Source: Clostridia bacterium (lineage in GTDB: Bacteria > Bacillota > Clostridia > Christensenellales > Borkfalkiaceae). From it: a stretch of 64,000 bases of DNA. This document shows, one piece after another, positions 51,975-61,576 of the stretch. Position 1 is the stretch's first letter. The number at the start of each line of letters is the position of its first letter. Under the pieces are notes generated by a model. It did no database searches, was not told the DNA's origin, and saw only the letters and a program-made list of their open reading frames with translations. The stretch covers positions 1 to 64,000 of the forward strand of contig JAGHJP010000017.1 of assembly GCA_017886575.1 (NCBI GenBank), read 5' to 3'. Position numbers and translations under genes: made by a program.

Positions 51975-54272
51975 ATGAGCAAAAACACACAAGTAGCGGA
52001 TGAAGTTTTTGAAGACGACATCGACGAGACCAAGATCGATCAGGGCTCGTCTCATGTCTTTCTGAAGATCCTCAGTATCCTGCTCCTGGCGGGCATCGTA
52101 GCGGGATTTTTCGCCCCCGTTTACTTCACGTTGATCGACAGTACTTTCACCGTGCATACTAACGGCTCTATCCTCGGGGGAGATCTTTCTCTGTTCGGAC
52201 TCATGATGGAAGAATTCCAGGCGTTTTTGGACGGTTCCGAGCAAACTGTCGGTCTGTTCTTCCGCATGTTATGGCTGAATAAATACGTATTCGGCATCGC
52301 CATTACAGCCGTACTGCTCCTCATCACCACGATCATCACTCTTTGCACGAAAAAGGCCGCTCCCGTGTGGTTCCGCATCGATTGCGTCCTTATCATGATC
52401 GTCTTCGCCTTCTACGGCGGGAACATCCTCGCCGACGGCGTATTGCAGTTCGACATCGTCATGATCACGGGCGTCGTCGCCTTGCTCTTCATGATCATCC
52501 ACGGCTTCTCGAAAGGAGCGAAAGGCGTTGCGCCCACCCTCAGCTTCATCGCGATCGCCGCGGCTCTCGTCCTGACTGCGTATTACAGTTTCTTCGGCAC
52601 GGAGGAAGTGTTCTGCATCTCCGCGGCAGGCTATTTCTTCAATATTATGCACAACGTCCTGAACCTCATCGTCGACGGCACGGAATTCGTGGCGCCCGTT
52701 GTGGAGACCTATCAGCTCGTTGCCTACATCACCTTTGCGCTTCTGGTCGTCAACCTGATCCTGACGGCGTTCCAGATGGGATTCATCAAGAGCAACTGGT
52801 TCACCTTCCTCCGCTATCTCGCGCAGGTCGGCCTCTGCGTTGCCACCATCGTCATGATCGCCATGAACATTGAAACGGACGACGTGTTCGGTCTGCTGCT
52901 CCCCTCCATCCTCGTCGGCGTATGCGCCCTCCTGATGCTCCTCTTCACCGTGATCGCCATGGCGGCCGGGCGGAAGAAGACGGATGAGGAAGAGGATGAA
53001 GAAGCGTCTGCGGAAACCGAGTCGATGGACGCGATCGCGCAGGGCGGCCAGCCTGTTCCCGCTTACAGCCAGCCCGCGCCCGCTTACGGCCAGCCTTACG
53101 GTCAGCCTTACGGTCAGTCCGGTCAGCCCATGCAGCCTTATTATCAGCCTGCGCCCAACGTTTACATCAATATTACGCCCGGCGGCGCGGTAACCGCTTC
53201 CACGACGGCTCCCGCCGAAGCGAGACCCGCACAGGAAACGCAGACCGCCCCCGTGGTGATCTCGGCGCCCGTGAAGGAAGCCCCCGCCGCCCCCGCCGCC
53301 CCCGCCGCGCCCGTGAAGGCGGCCCCTGCCGCCAAGCCGGTCATGGTACAGGCGGAAGAGACCGTTGAAACGGAAGATGCGGAAATAGCAGAAGAACCGA
53401 AAGAAAAACCCGCCAAAAAGCGTAGTTTCTGCGTGTTCCTCTCCCTTGTCCTGGCTATCGCTTCGGTCGCTCTGTTCGTCGTTCAATATCTTGACGTGCT
53501 CAAAGACCTCTTTACGGGCTTCTCCGTCGATACGCTCAGCGATACGGCGTTCCTGCTGCCTTGCGGCTTCTTCCTCGGCGTCCTGATCGGTTTCATCTGC
53601 TCGCTCGTCGCGCTCATCAAGCCCAGCAAGGTCGGCGCCTTCTTCACCTTCCTGTTCTTTGCCTTGGGCGGTGCGGCATGCTTTGCATACATTCAGCTCA
53701 ACCAGGGCGGCATCGTTGAAGCCTTCACCGATATGACCTGGCTGACGATCGCCTCGATGGTCTGCATCGTTCTTTCTGTCCTCTTTGCCTTCATCGGCAT
53801 CTTCCGCACCCGCGGCGTGAAGAAAGAAGAAGAATATGAAGAAGAGGAAGACGAAGGCGAAGAAGAAGAGGTCGTTCCCGAAAAAGCGACAAAAGAAAAA
53901 ACGGCGAAAAAAGCGACGGAAGAACCCGCGGCGGCTGCGGTTGCTCCCGCGCCCGCTCCTGCGGAAGTTGCGCCTGCCGAAGCTGCCCCCGCGGCAACAG
54001 AGGCTGCTCCCGCGCCTGCTACCGCGGAAACCGAGCCCGAAGAAGAGGAGGAAACGGATGCCTTCCTGCGCACCCTGTCCCCCGCCGAAAAGCGCGAATT
54101 CAACAGAGTGTTCCTGCAGGGCAAAGCGCCCGCTTACCTGCCCGCCTATAAGACCGGCGCAGACAACTCCCGCTTCTTCGATTCCATCTTCGTCTATCTC
54201 GGCAAGATGCGTTCGGTCATTTCCGACAATCTGCTCGGCAAGATCTACGACTTCATGATGGAAAACAAATAA
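51975..54272 (+). CDS. Large membrane protein with Pro/Ala-rich linkers and a distinctive C-terminal domain
   Basis: No known family recognised. Residues 1-28 are acidic; about eight membrane helices follow (near 29-51, 105-125, 136-154, 158-178, 186-206, 243-267, 279-298 and 305-332). Residues 335-480 are a cytoplasmic-looking linker rich in Gln/Pro/Tyr (YGQPYGQPYGQ) and then Ala/Pro/Glu. A second block of four helices lies at 484-611. Another acidic/Ala-Pro linker spans 615-693. A compact C-terminal segment (695-765, DAFLRTLSPAEKREF ... NSRFFDSIFVYLGKMRSVIS) looks globular and conserved. Monocistronic, with promoter at 51829 and terminator at 54291. Confidence 0.75.
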   Translation: MSKNTQVADEVFEDDIDETKIDQGSSHVFLKILSILLLAGIVAGFFAPVYFTLIDSTFTVHTNGSILGGDLSLFGLMMEEFQAFLDGSEQTVGLFFRMLWLNKYVFGIAITAVLLLITTIITLCTKKAAPVWFRIDCVLIMIVFAFYGGNILADGVLQFDIVMITGVVALLFMIIHGFSKGAKGVAPTLSFIAIAAALVLTAYYSFFGTEEVFCISAAGYFFNIMHNVLNLIVDGTEFVAPVVETYQLVAYITFALLVVNLILTAFQMGFIKSNWFTFLRYLAQVGLCVATIVMIAMNIETDDVFGLLLPSILVGVCALLMLLFTVIAMAAGRKKTDEEEDEEASAETESMDAIAQGGQPVPAYSQPAPAYGQPYGQPYGQSGQPMQPYYQPAPNVYINITPGGAVTASTTAPAEARPAQETQTAPVVISAPVKEAPAAPAAPAAPVKAAPAAKPVMVQAEETVETEDAEIAEEPKEKPAKKRSFCVFLSLVLAIASVALFVVQYLDVLKDLFTGFSVDTLSDTAFLLPCGFFLGVLIGFICSLVALIKPSKVGAFFTFLFFALGGAACFAYIQLNQGGIVEAFTDMTWLTIASMVCIVLSVLFAFIGIFRTRGVKKEEEYEEEEDEGEEEEVVPEKATKEKTAKKATEEPAAAAVAPAPAPAEVAPAEAAPAATEAAPAPATAETEPEEEEETDAFLRTLSPAEKREFNRVFLQGKAPAYLPAYKTGADNSRFFDSIFVYLGKMRSVISDNLLGKIYDFMMENK

Positions 54273-54290
54273 TCGTTCCGAAACGCAAAA

Positions 54291-54317
54291 ACACCCGCAC
54301 TCCTGCGGGTGTTTTTT
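54291..54317 (+). terminator. Terminator of the 765-residue membrane protein gene
   Basis: Nine-bp stem ACACCCGCA / TGCGGGTGT with loop CTCC and TTTTTT after it, 18 bp beyond the stop. Confidence 0.9.
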
Positions 54318-55144
54318 ATGCGATTTACGGCTTTGCACGTTTTTGCCCGGGGCGGCTTTGTGCAAGCCCGACGGGATCGCCCGTTTTGCAGGGACGGCGT
54401 TCAATGCGGCAGGCGACGTTTGAGCCACGCCGCGGAAGCGGGCAGAACTTTTGCGCGCGGTCGCAGGCGGGACCCGCAAGCCGTGCAAACGGGCGAAGTT
54501 CTCCCCGTCGACGGAGCCGAACGGTTCGCCCGAAGGAAAATGCCGCCGTTCCGTCCCGCCGACCGCGGCGGAACGATATTTTCAGCCGGATCGCCCCATT
54601 GTACACCCCCGGTCTTTTCTGCTTTCCGGCATCCGCGGCCGACTGCTTTATCGGCGGAACCGACGCGCCCACGCGGTCTTTTGCCGTAACGGTCACATCG
54701 GCTGCCGTTCTTATTCCGAGGCCGACATACGGCGTTCAAAAAACGATTGCCAACATTTTATCTCCTGCGACACAAAATACAACGCTCTCACGCCCCTTCT
54801 TTTCCCCTTCCGCCGTCCGCACGCCCGTTTTCCGTTCCCCTTCTGTCCGCCCCGCCCTCGCCGTTTCGGCGCGGGAAAAGAAGAGCGCGCTTTGAGCCGC
54901 CGTCCCGAGCCCCTCACGGCGACCGACGCACCGTCCCACAAAAAACCGCCCCGAAAATGCCCGCGGGAAAGATATGCAACGCCAAGCATATGCCTGCCGC
55001 CGCATGCGACGGGTTTTTGCGGCGAAAATAAGGCAAACTGCGGCGCAAAACATATGTCCGCCGCCGCATAAGAAAAACAAAGAAAAGAAAGGCCGCGGGG
55101 ACGGCAGAAATCGGCGGGGCGGAACGATTCTTTCAAACGTAAGC
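54318..55144. other. Gene-free stretch
   Basis: About 830 bp of GC-rich sequence with open frames on both strands but none with a ribosome binding site, start and composition that I would accept. No RNA gene pattern was recognised. It may be a decayed region. Confidence 0.4.
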
Positions 55145-55176
55145 GCCGCTACGCATTCCCGGGAATGCGTAGCGGC
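55145..55176. repeat. Perfect 32-bp palindrome without loop
   Basis: Each 16-bp half reads GCCGCTACGCATTCCC on its own strand, with no unpaired centre. It lies 20 bp beyond the hemW stop on the minus strand. The T content after the stem is poor, so a terminator role is possible but weak. Confidence 0.7.
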
Positions 55177-55195
55177 TCTTCGTTCCGTTAAAACC

Positions 55196-56323
55196 TTATT
55201 TCGCCCGTTCGTTGTCCTCCAGAAAGGGCATCAGAATGCTGTTCTGCACATAGAGATATTCGTCCCTGATCTTCAGCCGGCCGCCCACCCGCTCCAGATA
55301 CGGCTCGTTTTTGCGCAGAGCATTCTGATACAGGTCGGCAAAACCGACGCCGAACTCCTTTTCGAAGGCGGGCACGTCCAGCCCCTCGCTCGTGCGCAGA
55401 GCAAGCATGATCTTCTCGAAGCGCGCGTCCTTGCGCGTGACCCCCTCGCTGTCCACGGCGGGAATGAAGCCCGAAAGAATGCACTTCATGTACCCGTCCA
55501 AATCGAAAGTGTTCGTGATGCGGTTGCCCATAACGAAAGAACTTGCCGACAGACCGAACCCGATATATTCCCCCCGCCGCCAATAATTGAGGTTGTGGCG
55601 GCTTTGCCTGCCGGGCTTGGCAAAGTTGGAAACCTCATACCGCTCATACCCCCTCTCTTTTAAGAGGACGCGGCCGTAGTCATACATCTCGGCGACTTCG
55701 TCGCCGTCGGGCAGTTCACCGTTGAGATAATCGGTATAGATGGGTGTGCCCGGCTCGACGGTCAACGCGTACATGGAGATATGCGACGAGCCGCATTTGT
55801 ATGCCAGCTCGATCGTCTTAAAAATGTCATCCCTGGTCTGATTTTTCAGTCCCAGCATGACGTCCGTGGAGAAATTTTCGCCCTTTAAGAGGGTGGTCGC
55901 ATAGACATAATCCCGCACGTTGTGGATGCGCCCGAGGTCTTCGAGCTGTTCGTCGATCGCCGTCTGCAGCCCGATGGAATAGCGGTTGATGCCCGCCCGT
56001 TTATAGGTCGCCACCTTGTTTTCGCTGATCGTGCCGGGGTTGAGTTCCAAGGTCACTTCGGGATTTTTGGCGAGGCGGAAACATTTTTGTATCTGATTAA
56101 CGGCGCCGTAAATGTACTTGGGGTCGATGACGGAAGGCGTGCCCCCACCGAAATAGACGGTGTCGAATGTATAGTCCTTCAACTGCTCTTTCCGAAATTC
56201 CATCTCCTTATACAGACAGGCCATGTACGCCTCTTCATAGGCGGACTTGTCCGCAAAGGAACAAAAATCGCAGTACGAACACTTTTGCCTGCAAAACGGG
56301 ATATGCACATAAATTCCGGGCAT
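55196..56323 (-). CDS. hemW: Radical SAM haem chaperone HemW (coproporphyrinogen-oxidase-like)
   Basis: A 375-residue radical SAM protein: YVHIPFCRQKCSYCDF carries the CxxxCxxC cluster, FGGGTPS and GLQTA.DE.L..L.R.H follow, and the C-terminal HemN_C part has NLNYWRRGEYIGFGLSA. The lack of a second N-terminal extension makes it the HemW rather than HemN type. HemW is generally encoded next to lepA; here two genes lie between them, in the same direction. Confidence 0.93.
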   Translation of the reverse strand: MPGIYVHIPFCRQKCSYCDFCSFADKSAYEEAYMACLYKEMEFRKEQLKDYTFDTVYFGGGTPSVIDPKYIYGAVNQIQKCFRLAKNPEVTLELNPGTISENKVATYKRAGINRYSIGLQTAIDEQLEDLGRIHNVRDYVYATTLLKGENFSTDVMLGLKNQTRDDIFKTIELAYKCGSSHISMYALTVEPGTPIYTDYLNGELPDGDEVAEMYDYGRVLLKERGYERYEVSNFAKPGRQSRHNLNYWRRGEYIGFGLSASSFVMGNRITNTFDLDGYMKCILSGFIPAVDSEGVTRKDARFEKIMLALRTSEGLDVPAFEKEFGVGFADLYQNALRKNEPYLERVGGRLKIRDEYLYVQNSILMPFLEDNERAK

Positions 56324-56368
56324 GGTTCTTCTTTTTTACCTCCTGAAACGGATTTCCCGGGGGAAAGT

Positions 56369-56683
56369 TCATTCGCCCCGCCATTGGTATTTTTCCATAT
56401 CGACGGTATTGTCCGCGCGTACCTCCACGCCCTCGGCAAGGAGCAATTGCTTTTGCGCGTCCGTGCCGCCGAAGGCGAACGCGGGGGCGAGCCCGCCGAA
56501 GCGGTTGACCACCCGATGGCAGGGAATGACGCCCGGCATGGGATTGACGTGCAGGGCATAGCCCACCTGCCGCGCCATGCGCGGCGCCCCCAGCGCCCGC
56601 GCGATCTGCCCGTAAGTCACGACCTTGCCGCGCGGCACTTTTTGCAGATACGCATAGACCCGCTCGAAAAAATCTCCCGCCAT
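56369..56683 (-). CDS. MGMT-family methylated-DNA-cysteine S-methyltransferase-like protein
   Basis: A 104-residue protein comprising only the DNA-binding, alkyl-acceptor domain. GKVVTYGQIARALGAP is the helix-turn-helix stretch and IPCHRVV holds the reactive Cys at residue 55, so it should accept alkyl groups, unlike ATL proteins where this residue is Trp or Ala. The N-terminal domain of Ogt/Ada is absent. It lies between hemW and a membrane protein gene on the same strand. Confidence 0.85.
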   Translation of the reverse strand: MAGDFFERVYAYLQKVPRGKVVTYGQIARALGAPRMARQVGYALHVNPMPGVIPCHRVVNRFGGLAPAFAFGGTDAQKQLLLAEGVEVRADNTVDMEKYQWRGE

Positions 56684-56687
56684 AAAA

Positions 56688-57554
56688 TTACTCCTTTTTG
56701 CTATGCAACGCCGAGAAAATATGAAAGAAACACCAGAAAAGCACGACGACGGAAACGCCCATCGACAGCAAGACCGGCAGAGCCGTTCCGCCGTCGCCCT
56801 GGGCGCGGTCTGTCACCGTATACAAAACGAACATCTGCACGACCGTCAGCAGAACGACCGCCGACAGCGCGAAAACGGTGCGCATTTTCAGCGAAGGGAC
56901 CGCTTTTTCCGCGTGCAGCGCTCTCTGCCAAAGGGAGAGGGCGGAGATCTGCAAAATGACGGCGGCGCCCGACAGGGCGGCTGTGGCTGTATCCGGTACA
57001 AAGGCACAGACGATGCAGAGGACGAAAGCCAGCAGGAAAGCGGCCGCACCGACCGCCCGATGCGCGCCCGATTGCGGCAGGCAAGCCGTTAAAAACGCCT
57101 GCACGGCATACGCCGCGGCGGATGCAAACGCCGGCACGATAACGATGACGCCGACAAAAGACAGTTCGTCAATGCGGACACCGGAACAGACGCTTATCCC
57201 GAAGCCGATCGCCGCCGTCAGGGTCAAAAATACGACGTCCGCCGCCCGCAAAGGGTATTTCCCGCACGAAAATATCCTGCGTTTGGCGGCAAAAACGAGG
57301 CAGGTGAGGATGAGCCCGACCAGACCGCAGAGCGTGCCGCCGAAAAAGACGGCTATGCCCGTTTCCCAGGCGGGAACGATAAAATATGTAACGGCGGCGG
57401 CATAGAACAAAAACGTCAACACGCCGCCGGCAACGCCCAGGCTCCGCACGGAAGCGGGCAGGCGCGGCGGGAGAGACGGGGCATTTTCGGACGGGGCGGC
57501 GGCTTTTGCGCCTTCGCCCTTTTCCGCCCGGCTCTTTGCGTCTTTCTCCCCCAT
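56688..57554 (-). CDS. Hypothetical multi-pass membrane protein
   Basis: No family recognised. Start at 57554 has AGGAG 6 nt upstream; 288 residues. Residues 1-40 are charged and low-complexity (Lys/Glu/Ala), then about eight hydrophobic segments fill the rest. No catalytic motifs seen. It ends 4 bp before the MGMT-like gene and lies downstream of lepA after an 80-bp gap that holds a GCATGC-type repeat. Confidence 0.6.
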   Translation of the reverse strand: MGEKDAKSRAEKGEGAKAAAPSENAPSLPPRLPASVRSLGVAGGVLTFLFYAAAVTYFIVPAWETGIAVFFGGTLCGLVGLILTCLVFAAKRRIFSCGKYPLRAADVVFLTLTAAIGFGISVCSGVRIDELSFVGVIVIVPAFASAAAYAVQAFLTACLPQSGAHRAVGAAAFLLAFVLCIVCAFVPDTATAALSGAAVILQISALSLWQRALHAEKAVPSLKMRTVFALSAVVLLTVVQMFVLYTVTDRAQGDGGTALPVLLSMGVSVVVLFWCFFHIFSALHSKKE

Positions 57555-57589
57555 TTTCTTCTCCTTTTTATCGCGTTTTTCCCCGTTCA

Positions 57590-57608
57590 ACGCAGGCATG
57601 CCCTGCGT
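57590..57608. repeat. GCATGC-family hairpin repeat downstream of lepA
   Basis: Arms ACGCAGG and CCTGCGT around CATGC, flanked by TTCAA and TTGAA, in the 80-bp gap between lepA and the membrane protein gene. Confidence 0.55.
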
Positions 57609-57634
57609 CTTTTGAACGAATGCCGCAGAAAGTT

Positions 57635-59446
<1,812 letters not shown>

Positions 59447-59527
59447 AAAATTCCTCTTTTCGCCGCCCGCGGGAACGGGGCGCCCTCCGTATCTTCCCCG
59501 CGGGGCGGGGGAATGCCGTATATTGCT

Positions 59528-59556
59528 ATTATACAAAATTTCCCCGCGCTTTGCAA
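59528..59556 (-). promoter_or_regulatory. Sigma-A promoter of lepA
   Basis: TTGCAA (59551-59556) and TATAAT (59528-59533) on the minus strand, 17-bp spacer, about 80 nt before the lepA start. Confidence 0.8.
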
Positions 59557-59618
59557 GAATTTCCGCCGCCCCGCGCAAAAAAAGGCGCCGCGGCGGGGAC
59601 GCGCGGCAAAGGGAGCGT

Positions 59619-60515
59619 TCAGCGGAGATGGTTTTCGATGACGGACAAAAATGCCCGCACCGCCTCGTTCGGCCGCAGCGGAGAGAGAATGCCGTAGGGC
59701 ACGACGTAATCGAGATCCACGGGCACGGTCTTCAAGGCGGGGTGCACGTCCTTCCAGGCGTCGAGGGTCAGAAGGAGTTCCCCCGTTTCCTCGCAGCGGT
59801 TGAACACGCCGATGTCGTAGTAACGCGGCGAATCTTCCAGCCGTATCCGCGGATATTCCGCCTGCAGCTTGCGGCGCACGGCGTCGATGACGCCGCTCAT
59901 GCCCCGCTTCAGAAGGACGAGCCGCTCCCCTTCGAGGTCGGAAAGCGTCAGCCGCTCCTTTCCCGCCAGCCGGTGCCCGCGCGGCACGCCGATGCACAGC
60001 CTGTACGCGCCGAGGTTGAGCACACGGAACATTTCCGAATAGCCCGCGATGTCGCACGAGCCGATCATCACGTCGAACTTTCGCCCGATGGAGTGGTACA
60101 CTTCGTCGAGTTCCTCCACCGTGTCTTTGAAAGGGACGATCTGCAATTTGCAATCGCACGGCGCGCCGTCCGCCGCGCTCTCGTTCCACAAGTCGAGAAG
60201 GCGTTTGCAGGGATTGAGCAGGGAATTGCCGACGCGGACGGTGCGCCTCGTCCCCTCCGCCGCCGCCCGCGCCCGCGCCGCCGCGCCCGCCGCCTGCTCT
60301 TGCAGAAACCGCGCGTCGCGCAGGAGAGACCTGCCCGCTTCCGTGAGGGCCATGCCCCGGTTGCTGCGGGTAAAGAGCGCCGTTCCGATCTCCCGCTCCA
60401 AGCCGTTTATCTGCTTCATGACCGCCGTCGATGACAGGAAAAGTTCCTCGGCCGCCTTGCTCAGGCTGCCGCGCTCCGCCACTTTTATGAACGTCTTGAC
60501 CGCCTCTTCTATCAT
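59619..60515 (-). CDS. LysR-family transcriptional regulator
   Basis: A 298-residue LysR protein. The N-terminal winged HTH ([40 protein letters not shown]) is clear, and residues 90-298 form the periplasmic-binding-like effector domain. It is divergent from an aldo/keto reductase gene at 60631, and the two promoters overlap, so it probably controls that gene and itself. The effector is unknown. Confidence 0.88.
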   Translation of the reverse strand: MIEEAVKTFIKVAERGSLSKAAEELFLSSTAVMKQINGLEREIGTALFTRSNRGMALTEAGRSLLRDARFLQEQAAGAAARARAAAEGTRRTVRVGNSLLNPCKRLLDLWNESAADGAPCDCKLQIVPFKDTVEELDEVYHSIGRKFDVMIGSCDIAGYSEMFRVLNLGAYRLCIGVPRGHRLAGKERLTLSDLEGERLVLLKRGMSGVIDAVRRKLQAEYPRIRLEDSPRYYDIGVFNRCEETGELLLTLDAWKDVHPALKTVPVDLDYVVPYGILSPLRPNEAVRAFLSVIENHLR

Positions 60516-60553
60516 ACGCCCCTCCTCTTCAATATAAACTTTTGGTTGATATC

Positions 60554-60582
60554 ATTATAACAAAAATGCGCTTCCGCGTCAA
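60554..60582 (-). promoter_or_regulatory. Promoter of the LysR gene
   Basis: TTGACG (60577-60582) and TATAAT (60554-60559), 17-bp spacer. A TGATATCA palindrome at 60547-60554 lies in the leader region and could be part of the regulator's site. Confidence 0.75.
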
Positions 60583-60600
60583 TAAAAAGTGTGGTATACT
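60572..60600 (+). promoter_or_regulatory. Promoter of the aldo/keto reductase gene
   Basis: TTCCGC (60572-60577) and TATACT (60595-60600), 17-bp spacer. The weak -35 box overlaps the opposite-strand -35 box of the LysR promoter, as expected for an activator-dependent gene. Confidence 0.6.
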
Positions 60601-60630
60601 ATGGATGACAAAAAAAGGAGGAAACGAACA

Positions 60631-61470
60631 ATGCAATACATCACTTTGCGCAACGGCGTGAAAATGCCGGCTTTGGGATACGGCGTGTATCAGGTGGATC
60701 CCGCGGAATGCGAGCGGTGCGTGGCGGACGCCCTGGCGGTGGGATACCGCTCGGTCGACACGGCGCAGGCGTACCACAACGAAGAGGGCGTGGGCAACGC
60801 GGTCGCCAAGAGCGGCGTCCCGCGCGAGGAGCTGTTCCTGACGACCAAGGTATGGATATCCAACGCGGGCTACGAAAGGGCGAAGGCGTCCATCGACGCG
60901 TCCCTCAAAAAACTCCGCACGGACTACATCGACCTGCTGCTCATCCACCAGCCGTTCGGCGATTACTACGGAACGTGGCGGGCGATGGAAGAGGCGTACA
61001 AGGCGGGCAAACTGCGCGCCATCGGCGTGTCCAACTTCTATCCCGACCGTCTGACGGACATCTGCCTGTACGCGGAGATCGCGCCCATGGTCAACCAGGT
61101 GGAGACGCACGTCTTTCAGCAGCAGAAAGGGGCGCATGCGGTCATGCAGAAATACGGCGTGGCGCACGAGAGCTGGGGGCCCTTCGCCGAAGGCAGAAAG
61201 GACTTCTTTCAGAACCCCGTGCTCAAAGAAGTGGGCGACAAATACGGCAAAACGGCGGCGCAGGTCGCCCTGCGTTACCTCATCCAGAGCGACGTCGTCG
61301 TCATTCCCAAGTCCACGCACAGGGAGCGCATGAAGGAAAACTTCGAAGTGTTCAACTTTGCCCTGACCGACGGCGACATGGCGAAGATCGCCGCCCTCGA
61401 CGAAAAAGAGAGCGCCTTCTTTTCGCACTACGACCCCGCTTTCGTGGAGATGCTCTCCACGGTAAAATGA
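60631..61470 (+). CDS. Aldo/keto reductase
   Basis: A 279-residue NADPH-dependent AKR. The catalytic tetrad is visible: Asp43, Tyr48 (SVDTAQAYHNE), Lys73 (TTKVW) and His106 (LLIHQP). The NADPH site follows (VVVIPKSTHRERMKENFEVFNF). AGGAGG lies 9 nt before the ATG at 60631. Its substrate is unknown. It is under a LysR-type divergent arrangement. Confidence 0.9.
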   Translation: MQYITLRNGVKMPALGYGVYQVDPAECERCVADALAVGYRSVDTAQAYHNEEGVGNAVAKSGVPREELFLTTKVWISNAGYERAKASIDASLKKLRTDYIDLLLIHQPFGDYYGTWRAMEEAYKAGKLRAIGVSNFYPDRLTDICLYAEIAPMVNQVETHVFQQQKGAHAVMQKYGVAHESWGPFAEGRKDFFQNPVLKEVGDKYGKTAAQVALRYLIQSDVVVIPKSTHRERMKENFEVFNFALTDGDMAKIAALDEKESAFFSHYDPAFVEMLSTVK

Positions 61471-61524
61471 GCGGCGGCGGGATCGATTTTTCCCTCCGCA
61501 TATCGCAACGAATGACAAAAAGAC

Positions 61525-61565
61525 AAGGGGCATGCCCGCGTTCGGCGGGCATGCCCCTTTTTTTG
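61525..61565. terminator. Terminator between aldo/keto reductase and GH5 genes
   Basis: Fifteen-bp stem, arms AAGGGGCATGCCCGC and its complement, loop GTTCG, followed by a T run on the plus strand and T-rich on the minus strand. Its arms are also a copy of the GCATGCCCGC repeat. Confidence 0.85.
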
Positions 61566-61576
61566 CTTTTTTATGT

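Noticed and set aside
54711..55136. Open frames on both strands between the membrane protein gene and hemW
   Set aside because: No ribosome binding site with a fitting start, Arg/Ser-rich translation, and no plausible motif.
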